NCBI GenBank assembly: GCA_027450105.1
Contig: DAIDKJ010000002.1
Location: forward strand, 1 to 38,054
Length of the DNA stretch: 38,054 nt
Direction of reading: 5' to 3'
Source of the DNA: Ferrovum sp.
Lineage (GTDB): Bacteria > Pseudomonadota > Gammaproteobacteria > Burkholderiales > Ferrovaceae
The position numbers and the translations under genes are program-made. Under the pieces are notes generated by a model that saw only the letters and a program-made list of their open reading frames with translations, was not told the origin of the DNA and did no database searches. Positions 1 through 7,420 of the stretch are shown one piece after another. The first letter of the stretch is position 1. Each line of letters begins with the position of its first letter.

Positions 1-208
1 AGGAACGCGCATGGAGCATCGACATGGCGCTCCAGACGGTGGCGGCCAACGAGCAGGCCCAGGGCATCCCGTCCAGCGAACTCGCCAACGCCTCGGCTAC
101 CCAGGCCGCCATCATCAACGCCACGATGTTGTCCTGGGAACGCAAAACGACATCCGGGTCCACATGCTCCGGATAGCTGGCCAGCCAAGGGCGTTCAGAT
201 GGGGTCAC
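1..208 (-). CDS. 5' end of a minus-strand gene, possibly acyl-CoA synthetase (partial)
   Basis: An open frame runs off the left edge of the window from a GTG at 208. An AGGAGG ribosome binding site at about 213-218 sits five bases upstream, which decides this start; an in-frame ATG at 226 lies upstream of that site and is less likely. The 69 visible residues use GC-rich third positions as real genes here do. The opening residues (SERPWLASYPEHV) resemble the usual beginning of FadD-type long-chain fatty acid-CoA ligases, but the following residues (about 28-69, Ala/Met/Leu-rich) do not match what I remember of that family. The gene call is fairly safe; the function is a weak guess. It points away from the tRNA gene at 421. 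Confidence 0.55.
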   Translation of the reverse strand, partial: MTPSERPWLASYPEHVDPDVVLRSQDNIVALMMAAWVAEALASSLDGMPWACSLAATVWSAMSMLHARS

Positions 209-303
209 GCGGCCTCCTGCATGCATGGATCGTTGAGAATCCCCTTGAAAGGCTGGAATGGCGACCCTTCAAAGGGGTGATTGGAGCTCATCGCATCTGC
301 ACT

Positions 304-368
304 CCCATGGCAAGAAAAACGTTTGTCGTGGTGCATTTTGCCATGCTTTGGCAGCCTTTCGCCATGGG
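304..368. other. Nested inverted repeat upstream of the tRNA promoter
   Basis: CCCATGGC at 304-311 is the exact complement of GCCATGGG at 361-368, and between them TGCCA (339-343) pairs with TGGCA (349-353). The element lies between the divergent partial gene and the tRNA-Met promoter. It has no T-run, so it is not a classical terminator. Its role is unknown. Confidence 0.35.
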
Positions 369-381
369 AAGAGGCTAACAG

Positions 382-410
382 TGGAAAAATGCCGTGAGAG
401 CCTTTATAAT
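382..410 (+). promoter_or_regulatory. Sigma-70 promoter of the tRNA-Met gene
   Basis: A perfect -10 box TATAAT lies at 405-410. A -35-like TGGAAA (four of six matches to TTGACA) lies at 382-387, with 17 bases between them. Transcription would start at about 417, a few bases before the mature tRNA end at 421. The GC-rich stretch GTGCGC right after the -10 box resembles the discriminator of stringently controlled tRNA promoters; that last point is inference. Confidence 0.65.
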
Positions 411-420
411 GTGCGCTTGT

Positions 421-497
421 GGCGAATTAGCTCAGCCGGTTAGAGCGACGGAATCATAATCCGAAGGTCCGGGGTTCGAATCCCTGATTCGCCACCA
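421..497 (+). tRNA. tRNA-Met (CAT anticodon, elongator type)
   Basis: A 77-base cloverleaf can be folded by eye. The acceptor GGCGAAT pairs with ATTCGCC, the D arm is GCTC/GAGC, the anticodon stem CGGA/TCCG encloses the loop ATCATAA with anticodon CAT, and the T arm contains TTCGAAT. The CCA end is encoded. CAT can be initiator Met, elongator Met or lysidine-modified Ile2. The G1-C72 pair rules out a typical initiator, and the arm CGGAATCATAATCCG matches elongator tRNA-Met of proteobacteria as I recall it. The base at the top of the anticodon stem (A27-A43) is a mismatch. Confidence 0.93.
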
Positions 498-640
498 AAA
501 ATTTACAGACTCATAAGATTTTCCAGTCTAGCGAAAAATCCCGTGGAACAGGCATGGGACACTTTCAAAAAATTCACCCGCCCATCCATCGCAAAGCGTA
601 AAGATCTTCTCGCTGACAACCGCCCTGCCCGCTTCCAGCC

Positions 641-1549
641 CTACCGGTCTGGTTGGTCATCGATACGTAACAGCTTGCCATCCGTAATGTACGGGATCAG
701 CCCTTGCTGCAGAATCGACTGGCGCGCCTCGCGACGGCACGGTCCCTCATCGGGACAATAATCCACGATAACCACAGGCACAGGATAGCGCGTGCGCACT
801 TCCTGGATGCGTTCGAGCAACCAGCGGCGATCTTCGGTTGGCACATCAAAATAACGCCCCTCGGCGTTATGCCAACCCTTGAACAAGGACTCCACCACAA
901 CACCCTTGATCCAGGGATACGTGTCGGGCAAGAGATCAAAACCTCGATTGAGAATCACAAAGGCCTCGGGGTAACGCTGATGCAGCGCTTGCAGGAGACG
1001 GATCTCTCCTTGTCGTTGTTGGGCCTGGGCGTGGGGCGAATGAGCCACCCGCCGATAGGCATCCAGCGTATCCAGAAAAAACCCCCGGTAACCACGATTC
1101 CACAAAGGAGCAATGATCTGTTCCACAAAAAAGTCCGGCCAAGCCTTGGGGGATTGGTCGATGAGTTGCGACTGCCATTCGGGATTCTTGCCCATCAACC
1201 AACTTGGCGGCAGCAGCTGAAGATAGTCACGATTGGCCGTAACCTCGCCCACGCTCACGTAGGCCAGCCAGCGTGTTGAGCCCCGGGGAGGAGAAAAACC
1301 GCTGACCGGATCCACCACCACCCGGGAGAAATGGTCCAATTGCCGCACGGGAACGGGAGCACCGTAATACAGGGCAAGTCCGTGTTGAAAAGGCGCTTGA
1401 AAGGGCTCTGCCTGCGCGCTGTCCGGGACATGGCTGCCTCCCGTCAGATAGCACAACCCTGCCAACAGCCACCCACAGACGCGGGAGAAGCCGCGTTTGT
1501 GACCCCATGGGATCCTGAACAATCGGTCATTGGAACATGTAGGTGTCAA
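641..1549 (-). CDS. Exported PelA-hydrolase-like glycosidase (GH114/GH166 type)
   Basis: The 302-residue product has an N-terminal export signal (hydrophobic core about 26-37, likely cleavage after the AQA at 45-47) followed by one TIM-barrel domain like the hydrolase domain of PelA and the endo-alpha-1,4-polygalactosaminidases. The motifs expected of an active enzyme are present: VVVDP (D80), YVSVGEV (E102), FFLDTLD (D160, D163), LNRGF (R202), VVVESLF (E220) and VDY (D263). It should cut GalNAc-containing Pel polymer in the periplasm or outside the cell. It is the last gene of the pel operon and overlaps the end of pelG by 23 bases. The start shown is a TTG; a second TTG at 1522 would still leave the signal peptide and is a real alternative. 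Its role as the operon's working hydrolase, replacing the decayed domain in the neighbouring PelA, is inference. Confidence 0.85.
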   Translation of the reverse strand: MTPTCSNDRLFRIPWGHKRGFSRVCGWLLAGLCYLTGGSHVPDSAQAEPFQAPFQHGLALYYGAPVPVRQLDHFSRVVVDPVSGFSPPRGSTRWLAYVSVGEVTANRDYLQLLPPSWLMGKNPEWQSQLIDQSPKAWPDFFVEQIIAPLWNRGYRGFFLDTLDAYRRVAHSPHAQAQQRQGEIRLLQALHQRYPEAFVILNRGFDLLPDTYPWIKGVVVESLFKGWHNAEGRYFDVPTEDRRWLLERIQEVRTRYPVPVVIVDYCPDEGPCRREARQSILQQGLIPYITDGKLLRIDDQPDR

Positions 1550-2900
1550 ATTCCAGCCACTCCAGTTTGTGATTGAGTTGTAGTAATGCTATCAAGACCA
1601 TCACCAAACTGGTTGCTGTCAGCCCAAATCCATAGGCCTGGGGTCCGAAGGCCAGGGTCAAACTGGTCAGGGTGAAGTTGAGGACGATGAAGGCACCCAT
1701 CAGTCGAATCACGACCCAACGTTGGTCCAGATACAGCAGAACATTGACAACGAGCAAAAACAGCAGTTGCAAACTGGCTGCCACGGCATCGATCCGCAAC
1801 AGGGTGAAATGTTCGGCCGAAATACCCAGTGCTGTCATCCAGTCTGCCCCAAAGGCAAAGACCAGCAAGAGGATCAAGGACTGGATTTTCAACACCTCAT
1901 ATAAGCCAGAACGAATGCTGCTGACCATCTGATTACGATGAGCGCTGATCTGGTTTAGGGTTGCGCCCTGATTGATGGCCTTATAAAAGGCGCTGCAATG
2001 TTCCACGAAGTCGGTTTCAATGCGTAGTAAGAATACGGCCATGCCGGGCAGGATAGTCAAGTAGGCCAGAAAAATCGGGAAGTCGTACAGGTAGGAGGCA
2101 TGCAGGGGCCCGATCACCGGTTGCCCGGTAGCCGGATGGTAGCGGAACAATAGTTTGTCGATCCAATTCCCCACATACAGCAACAATCCTAACAAGGCCA
2201 GAGAAGGCTGGTTGAACTGACGTCGAAATACCCGACCGGAAACAAACTGCGCGGAATGAAATGATTTCTGGATCAGCGCGTTGAGCCCCAGATACAAGAG
2301 GGCGTGCCCGGCCACGAAACTGGCAATCAAGCCATTGAGCCCAAAACGCGGAAAGCCCCAGAAGGCCAGCAACACGGTGGCCCCATACCCGAGGGCAAAC
2401 AATCCGATAATCGCACGGTACTGACGAATACCAGATAGCAGCGCAATACCACACCACAAATTGCTCAAGATCACAAAACCCATCACCATCAACACACGAT
2501 ACAGTCCATCACAATCATTGAAGAGCGTTACAGCCAGCACTGCCCCCAGTGTCCCGTTCACCGCTGTTACCGCCAACTGTACCGCATGATAGCTGGGCAA
2601 AACGTGCTCTTGCCGATGCTGGTACAACTGGTCGGCCACGTAACGAGTAAACAGCAGTTGCAGCCCTCCGGTGGTTACCAGACTGAAATCGATCAGGTAG
2701 GTCAGTGACACTTGAAACTGAACCACCGTAGCATCCCCCGGTGCCACCGCCAGAACAAACAGGCTGATGACCTGAACTGCTGCCACTGACAGGAGCAGTG
2801 GACCAGAGCCAATCAACCCCGCATACGTGTAGGCTGCCAGGGCACTGCTCAAGCTATCGCGATGCAAAATTTTACGGATTTCAAAACCAATGCCCGCCAT
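1527..2900 (-). CDS. pelG: PelG, inner-membrane Pel polysaccharide transporter
   Basis: The 457-residue protein is almost wholly hydrophobic, with about twelve membrane helices spread over its length. It opens with MAGIGFEIRKIL, the typical beginning of PelG. The family is related to MATE/polysaccharide flippases, is about 456 residues in Pseudomonas, and acts with PelD, PelE and PelF as the inner-membrane synthase complex that moves the growing chain across the membrane. The ATG at 2900 lies two bases after the pelF stop, with AAGGG about ten bases upstream inside the end of pelF. Gene order (after pelF) and length agree with the call. Confidence 0.95.
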   Translation of the reverse strand: MAGIGFEIRKILHRDSLSSALAAYTYAGLIGSGPLLLSVAAVQVISLFVLAVAPGDATVVQFQVSLTYLIDFSLVTTGGLQLLFTRYVADQLYQHRQEHVLPSYHAVQLAVTAVNGTLGAVLAVTLFNDCDGLYRVLMVMGFVILSNLWCGIALLSGIRQYRAIIGLFALGYGATVLLAFWGFPRFGLNGLIASFVAGHALLYLGLNALIQKSFHSAQFVSGRVFRRQFNQPSLALLGLLLYVGNWIDKLLFRYHPATGQPVIGPLHASYLYDFPIFLAYLTILPGMAVFLLRIETDFVEHCSAFYKAINQGATLNQISAHRNQMVSSIRSGLYEVLKIQSLILLLVFAFGADWMTALGISAEHFTLLRIDAVAASLQLLFLLVVNVLLYLDQRWVVIRLMGAFIVLNFTLTSLTLAFGPQAYGFGLTATSLVMVLIALLQLNHKLEWLEFDTYMFQ

Positions 2901-2902
2901 GT

Positions 2903-4459
2903 TCAGCCACCCTTACACTGCACGGGAGAATCCACGTGAATCAAGCGCTGATACAACTCCCGGTATTGGTTCTCCATCAGGCGCGCATCGTAGAACTGCT
3001 CCACACGCGCCATGGCGCTGCCCTGGGCCTCCTGCCACAGCGCCGGATTGGTCATCAGGGCCAGAATGGCCTCGGCCATGGTCTGCGCTTGCGCCATGGG
3101 CACCACCCGGCCAGAGGGGCCCAACGCACGGTCCTGAGGGTTGGTGCCCTGAACCATCTCGCGCAGTGCCCCCACATCCGTCACCACAGCCGGAATTCCG
3201 GCTGCATAGGCCTCGAGCAACACCAGGGGCTGCCCTTCACTAATGGAACTGAATACGATCAGTCCGATCTGGGGATAGAGCGCATCCACGGATTGATGCC
3301 CCATAAACCGCATGTGCAATTCGGATAACTCCAGACTGCGCGCAAATTGTTGACATTCCTGGGCGTACTCCGGATCCTCGTCCATAGAGCCCACCAACCA
3401 GCCTTGCAAGTCGGGCATGGTTTTGCGGGCCAAAAACATGGCCTGGATGAAGGTTTTTACATCCTTGATGGGAACCACCCGTCCCACCAAGGCAACCACC
3501 GGGGGGCAAGTGGCAGGGCGCAGGCTGCGCAAGGCTGCAAAGCGGGGCACATCGATCCCATTGGAGATGCAGCGGGTCTTTGCCGGGTCAGCACCATCTT
3601 GAATTTGGCGCTGGCGATTGGTCTCGAACAGGGTCACGATGTCATCGCAAGCGTCGTAACAAAACCGACCCAGGGAAGTAAAAAAACGTATCCATAATTC
3701 CCGGATGTAGCTCATTTGCGCCCGATTCAATTCCAGAAACTGACGACTGTCCTGAATGGTCGAACTCAACAGCAAATCAATCTTGCGCTCCTTGTTGTAG
3801 ATCCCATGTTCCGTCAACAATAATGGGCGCTGGCTGTGATACCGCGCCACGGTTCCCAGAAAGCCCGCAAACCCCGTAGAGACGGAATGATACAGGCGTG
3901 CCGGGGGCAACGTCTGATAAAACTCCACTAGCCGCCACAAGGGCAGGTGCATGAAACGCGTGGTCCAGAAATAGTCGGTGAATGAGGGTTCGCGGCCATA
4001 AGTTTTATAGTAATGGGTGAGTAATTCCCAGGATCCGCGACCACGCAACAATTGTTCCCGATCCAGCGCCTGACCGGGGTACATGAGCGGTAGCAATCGC
4101 CGCAAGTGTTGGGTCAATACGGTCCTGTCTGCCGACTGATGCAGGCACTGATGCAACTCATCCACTTCGGCCATGACGGTGACCTGGCTGGCACGGGAAC
4201 GCCGGGCGGGAGGATGGGGATCTGTTCCATGAATGAAGCATTCACCATAATGACTGACATTGGCGGGCAAAGGATAGACAATCGCGGGATAATCTGCGGC
4301 ATTCCCTCCAATGAAAGCAACCGCAAAGCGCAACTCGCGGAAATGCTCCACCAAATGGGCCACCCAATGGGCCACCCCCCCCGTTATACGGGGATACGTG
4401 CCTTCCAGCAACAGGCACACATCCACAGCAGTTGAGGGATTTCGGGGCCATTTTGACAT
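2903..4459 (-). CDS. pelF: PelF, cytoplasmic GT4 glycosyltransferase of Pel synthesis
   Basis: The 518-residue soluble protein has the PelF signature LLLEGTYPRITGGVAHW at about residues 16-32, LTEHGIY at 215-221, the nucleotide-sugar region GRVVPIKDVKTFIQA at 326-340 and the GT4 E-x7-E motif (E408 and E416 in SEGQPLVLLEAYAAG). PelF is the polymerase of the Pel pathway, using UDP-activated amino sugars, and works with the PelD/E/G membrane proteins. Length is close to the roughly 507 residues of the Pseudomonas protein. The ATG shares a base with the pelE stop (TGATG at 4457-4461) and has no ribosome site of its own, so translation is probably coupled. Confidence 0.96.
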   Translation of the reverse strand: MSKWPRNPSTAVDVCLLLEGTYPRITGGVAHWVAHLVEHFRELRFAVAFIGGNAADYPAIVYPLPANVSHYGECFIHGTDPHPPARRSRASQVTVMAEVDELHQCLHQSADRTVLTQHLRRLLPLMYPGQALDREQLLRGRGSWELLTHYYKTYGREPSFTDYFWTTRFMHLPLWRLVEFYQTLPPARLYHSVSTGFAGFLGTVARYHSQRPLLLTEHGIYNKERKIDLLLSSTIQDSRQFLELNRAQMSYIRELWIRFFTSLGRFCYDACDDIVTLFETNRQRQIQDGADPAKTRCISNGIDVPRFAALRSLRPATCPPVVALVGRVVPIKDVKTFIQAMFLARKTMPDLQGWLVGSMDEDPEYAQECQQFARSLELSELHMRFMGHQSVDALYPQIGLIVFSSISEGQPLVLLEAYAAGIPAVVTDVGALREMVQGTNPQDRALGPSGRVVPMAQAQTMAEAILALMTNPALWQEAQGSAMARVEQFYDARLMENQYRELYQRLIHVDSPVQCKGG

Positions 4460-5451
4460 CAGGAGGTCCAGTATCGCTTCAACGGCAACATAGTCGGCAG
4501 TCGGTTGCCAACCCCCAGTTGCCGCATCAAAGCCGGTATGTCGTGATAGCGCTTTTGCAGAAAGGCTACCTCGGCAAACCAGGGAATCAGACGACTGACA
4601 GGAAACTCATACATCTGCGCCTGTTCCAGGGATTTCCGGGCCAACTCCACACGCTGTTCCAGCAGCGCGCAGCGACCCAGTAGATACCACATGGCCGCCA
4701 AACGAGAATCCTGTGCCAGAGCCCGTTGGGCAAAATACTGAACGCGTTGGAGAATGAAGTCCCGCATGCTTCCCTGCACCAGGTGATGATAGATGAGCTC
4801 CCAATATAATTCAGCCAGGCGAATCCAATGACGTAACGGAAGGTCGGCCTCGGCCGACCCGGGCTGCGGGCGTTCGAGTTGCGTCAGCACGGCATAAATA
4901 TCCGTCATGATGCCCCGTTCCGCGCGGTTGAATGTCCCATACGCCAGCAAACGGATTTCATCTTCCGGGTCCAGCATCAGTTCGGTCAAGAGGTGACTGG
5001 ACTGGCGCAAGGGCAAGGCGTTGAGCACCAGCAACCCAGAGATGCGGGAGTCCGGCGCACCCTGTGTCAGATTCATCTGCGCCAGCAAGGAGGTTTCAAG
5101 CGGCGCCGACTGGACGATCAAGCGGTTGTCAAAGGATGGCCGCTTCACTTCCACCAATGGCCTGTGCTGTTCTGGTCCCCGCGCCCAGCGCCGAACCAGC
5201 TGTTCGACGGGAAGTAGCAGCACCCCGAATACGGGAATGAATTCCAGCATCAACCCTGTAAACAAAATCTGCGGGAGGTGAACCGTCGTCCGCCGCTTCC
5301 AACCCGGACTGGCATAGAGCAGGGTCAGCAGTACAGTTCCTGCACTGTGCCAAAGCGTGTAGGTCTCTAGCGAAGTACCTTGATACAGGCGCCACAGCAG
5401 CGTGAGCTGAGCCCACTCCACCAGAATTACCCACCCAAAACCCAGTATCAT
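4459..5451 (-). CDS. pelE: PelE, membrane-anchored TPR protein of the Pel synthase
   Basis: The product is 330 residues with hydrophobic segments at about 3-20, 36-50 and 60-82 near the N-terminus, followed by a soluble, helix-rich region with TPR-like repeats (for example about 240-320, with ALAQDSRLAAMWYLLGRCAL). PelE of Pseudomonas has the same plan and forms part of the PelDEFG inner-membrane complex. The sequence itself is weakly conserved, so the call rests on architecture and its place between pelD and pelF. The ATG at 5451 shares a base with the pelD stop (TGATG); a GTG directly upstream at 5454 is an equally possible start. Confidence 0.85.
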   Translation of the reverse strand: MILGFGWVILVEWAQLTLLWRLYQGTSLETYTLWHSAGTVLLTLLYASPGWKRRTTVHLPQILFTGLMLEFIPVFGVLLLPVEQLVRRWARGPEQHRPLVEVKRPSFDNRLIVQSAPLETSLLAQMNLTQGAPDSRISGLLVLNALPLRQSSHLLTELMLDPEDEIRLLAYGTFNRAERGIMTDIYAVLTQLERPQPGSAEADLPLRHWIRLAELYWELIYHHLVQGSMRDFILQRVQYFAQRALAQDSRLAAMWYLLGRCALLEQRVELARKSLEQAQMYEFPVSRLIPWFAEVAFLQKRYHDIPALMRQLGVGNRLPTMLPLKRYWTS

Positions 5452-6842
5452 CACAGGGCACGCATCATCTGACGCAACAATAACAACTCACCTGCCGGAT
5501 TGATTGCGTCCACTAGCAGCGTGTAGGTATGAATGTCCGGGTCCTCCAGGGATAATTCGAAATGGGTTTTCAGCCCGCCGTCGATGCGCTGAAGAAATTC
5601 ATCCACCTCGGGCAATTGGGTCAGCGGCAAGAGCAGCAGAGCATGCTGGCGCTCTTGGGTGGTTTCTTCCCAGTACAAATCCAGCGAACGCATCTGGCGT
5701 AATACATCCTGGAAGGCCGTATCATGGCGCACCCCTTGGGGAAAAGACAGCGCCACCAGGGACGACTTGATGTCATAGCGCGCACGCAACTGCCCGGCGC
5801 GCGCCAGTTCCACACCAAAACGGTACTGACACTCGGGCACTTGTTCCAGAATGGGGCGCACCAACTCGGACTGGAATACACTGTCCGCATAGTAATCCAG
5901 CAATACCTGAAGAAATTCCAGATTTTCCTGATTGAGGGAAAGAAAACTCATTTCGCTCACCACCAGCATGGCCACGATGGGCGTATGGTCAGTCACAATG
6001 GGTGCGGCCACCAGATAATGTTGTGGCGAATCCTCCAGCACCTCCTTCAGATGCGTCAGACGACTCCGATTCAATGCGTGGACGAGAACGGGGTCGTCTT
6101 CCTGCAACGGGTTTACAGGTCCAATGGTTGCCACTGGCTGCGGCAAGAGTTTCCCCCGATCCGACACCGGATAAATGGCGGCCTGGGTCAACTGAAAGAG
6201 CATCGACAGCAGTTCCAGCAACGCCTGGGTATTGCCCAGCAATGGAGATTCTTGAGCGGACGGCGGCTGCAGCACGGGCAAAATTTCGCGCAAACGCTCA
6301 ATTGCCCCGCGCAAGGTAACCGGCCGGATATACACTTCCTGCTCCAGCCGATCATGGGACACCCGCAACAGGTAATGCGCCGTCGTGAGCGCCCGCAGAC
6401 GTTCGGTCAAATACTGGTTGCTCCCCTTTTGGCGTTTGTGCACCTCGGACCAGCGATCGCTCACATGTCCAACAACCAACACCTGCACCAGACCACCAAC
6501 CAGAAAAGGACTGGAAAAATCCACCGGGGCCAGATGCATGCGCGACAAGCCAACCCCCAAAGCCAACAATAGAAGCGCTCCAAACAGACCGCTGGATGCA
6601 CCGTAGCGCAAGGCCACCACAGTAGGCATGAGCCAGACCCAAGGATAGTCCCCATGAACCCAGAAAGGATCCTGTGGGTGCACCAACGCCGAAAGGAGCA
6701 ATCCCACGACAATCAACAGGGCAACTTCCAGCAACCGTTGCGGTCGCAACTCCTGGTTCGGGCTCATCACCCAGGATGGTCGCGACACCCTCAAGGCTGT
6801 GGACAAACGGCCGTCGATAAAATCCTGAGGATCGTGTTTCAC
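5451..6842 (-). CDS. pelD: PelD, c-di-GMP receptor of the Pel synthase
   Basis: The product is 463 residues from a GTG at 6842, which has AGGA seven bases upstream and lies 14 bases after pelC; the longer open frame would begin at a TTG deep inside pelC. Four membrane helices (about 36-54, 65-80, 82-100, 113-126) precede a GAF-like domain (about 190-330) and a degenerate GGDEF domain (about 340-455). The catalytic GGDEF motif is missing, but RSLD at about 385-388 occupies the place of the inhibitory RxxD site that binds c-di-GMP in PelD. Pel production is therefore expected to be switched on after translation by c-di-GMP. Length and layout match the 455-residue Pseudomonas protein. Confidence 0.93.
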   Translation of the reverse strand: MKHDPQDFIDGRLSTALRVSRPSWVMSPNQELRPQRLLEVALLIVVGLLLSALVHPQDPFWVHGDYPWVWLMPTVVALRYGASSGLFGALLLLALGVGLSRMHLAPVDFSSPFLVGGLVQVLVVGHVSDRWSEVHKRQKGSNQYLTERLRALTTAHYLLRVSHDRLEQEVYIRPVTLRGAIERLREILPVLQPPSAQESPLLGNTQALLELLSMLFQLTQAAIYPVSDRGKLLPQPVATIGPVNPLQEDDPVLVHALNRSRLTHLKEVLEDSPQHYLVAAPIVTDHTPIVAMLVVSEMSFLSLNQENLEFLQVLLDYYADSVFQSELVRPILEQVPECQYRFGVELARAGQLRARYDIKSSLVALSFPQGVRHDTAFQDVLRQMRSLDLYWEETTQERQHALLLLPLTQLPEVDEFLQRIDGGLKTHFELSLEDPDIHTYTLLVDAINPAGELLLLRQMMRAL

Positions 6843-6856
6843 CAGAAAATCCTGAC

Positions 6857-7390
6857 TCAGTGGGCCGTCAACGGTGCCAGCAATTGTCCAATCAGTTGCT
6901 GACCGGTGGCACCCAGACTGGTTCGGCTCCAACCACTGCGGCTACCCGTCGCGCTCCAGATGATGCTGCCGGTGCGCAAATCGTAGAGATTGAAGGTTAA
7001 AGTCACTGCTGGTTCGCCATCCACGCCTGTTTTATAGCGCCATTCCTGCACGGACCCGCTCAGCGCATAGCGCATTCCAGCGCGTCCAGCCCAATCCAGC
7101 GCGGCATTGAGCGTCTTGGTATTGGCTCCGGTCAAAAAACTGTCTTCGTCACCGGGCAGGGGGTAACGCTGCAATCCCGAAATGCCCCGCTGGATCAGGA
7201 CGCTTTCTGCGATACTATCCACCCGCTCGCCGGCATCCGGCGTTTCGGTGTAATTGGCAATGGGCAACAGCGCCCAGCGCCCGTCATCGGCCAGGTGAGG
7301 AGCCGTTCCCACATTCAGCGTGGAGCAACCGGCCAAAACCAGGACGGCCCCCCACCCCCACCCACATAACCATTTTCGCAAAGACATCAT
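6857..7390 (-). CDS. pelC: PelC, outer-membrane lipoprotein of Pel export
   Basis: The product is 177 residues with a lipoprotein signal ending in the lipobox VLAGC (Cys at residue 22) followed by Ser, which favours sorting to the outer membrane. PelC forms a ring on the periplasmic side of the PelB pore and guides the cationic polymer out; the Pseudomonas protein is 172 residues. I chose the ATG at 7390 because GGGGAG lies seven bases upstream; an in-frame GTG at 7414 gives eight more residues but has no ribosome site. The gene lies 30 bases after pelB and 14 before pelD. Confidence 0.92.
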   Translation of the reverse strand: MMSLRKWLCGWGWGAVLVLAGCSTLNVGTAPHLADDGRWALLPIANYTETPDAGERVDSIAESVLIQRGISGLQRYPLPGDEDSFLTGANTKTLNAALDWAGRAGMRYALSGSVQEWRYKTGVDGEPAVTLTFNLYDLRTGSIIWSATGSRSGWSRTSLGATGQQLIGQLLAPLTAH

Positions 7391-7420
7391 TCTGTCACTC
7401 CCCTGTTGAATCACAGCCTG

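Noticed and set aside
543..761. 72-residue plus-strand frame after the tRNA
   Set aside because: It runs into the antisense of the glycosidase gene, has no ribosome site and resembles no protein family I know.
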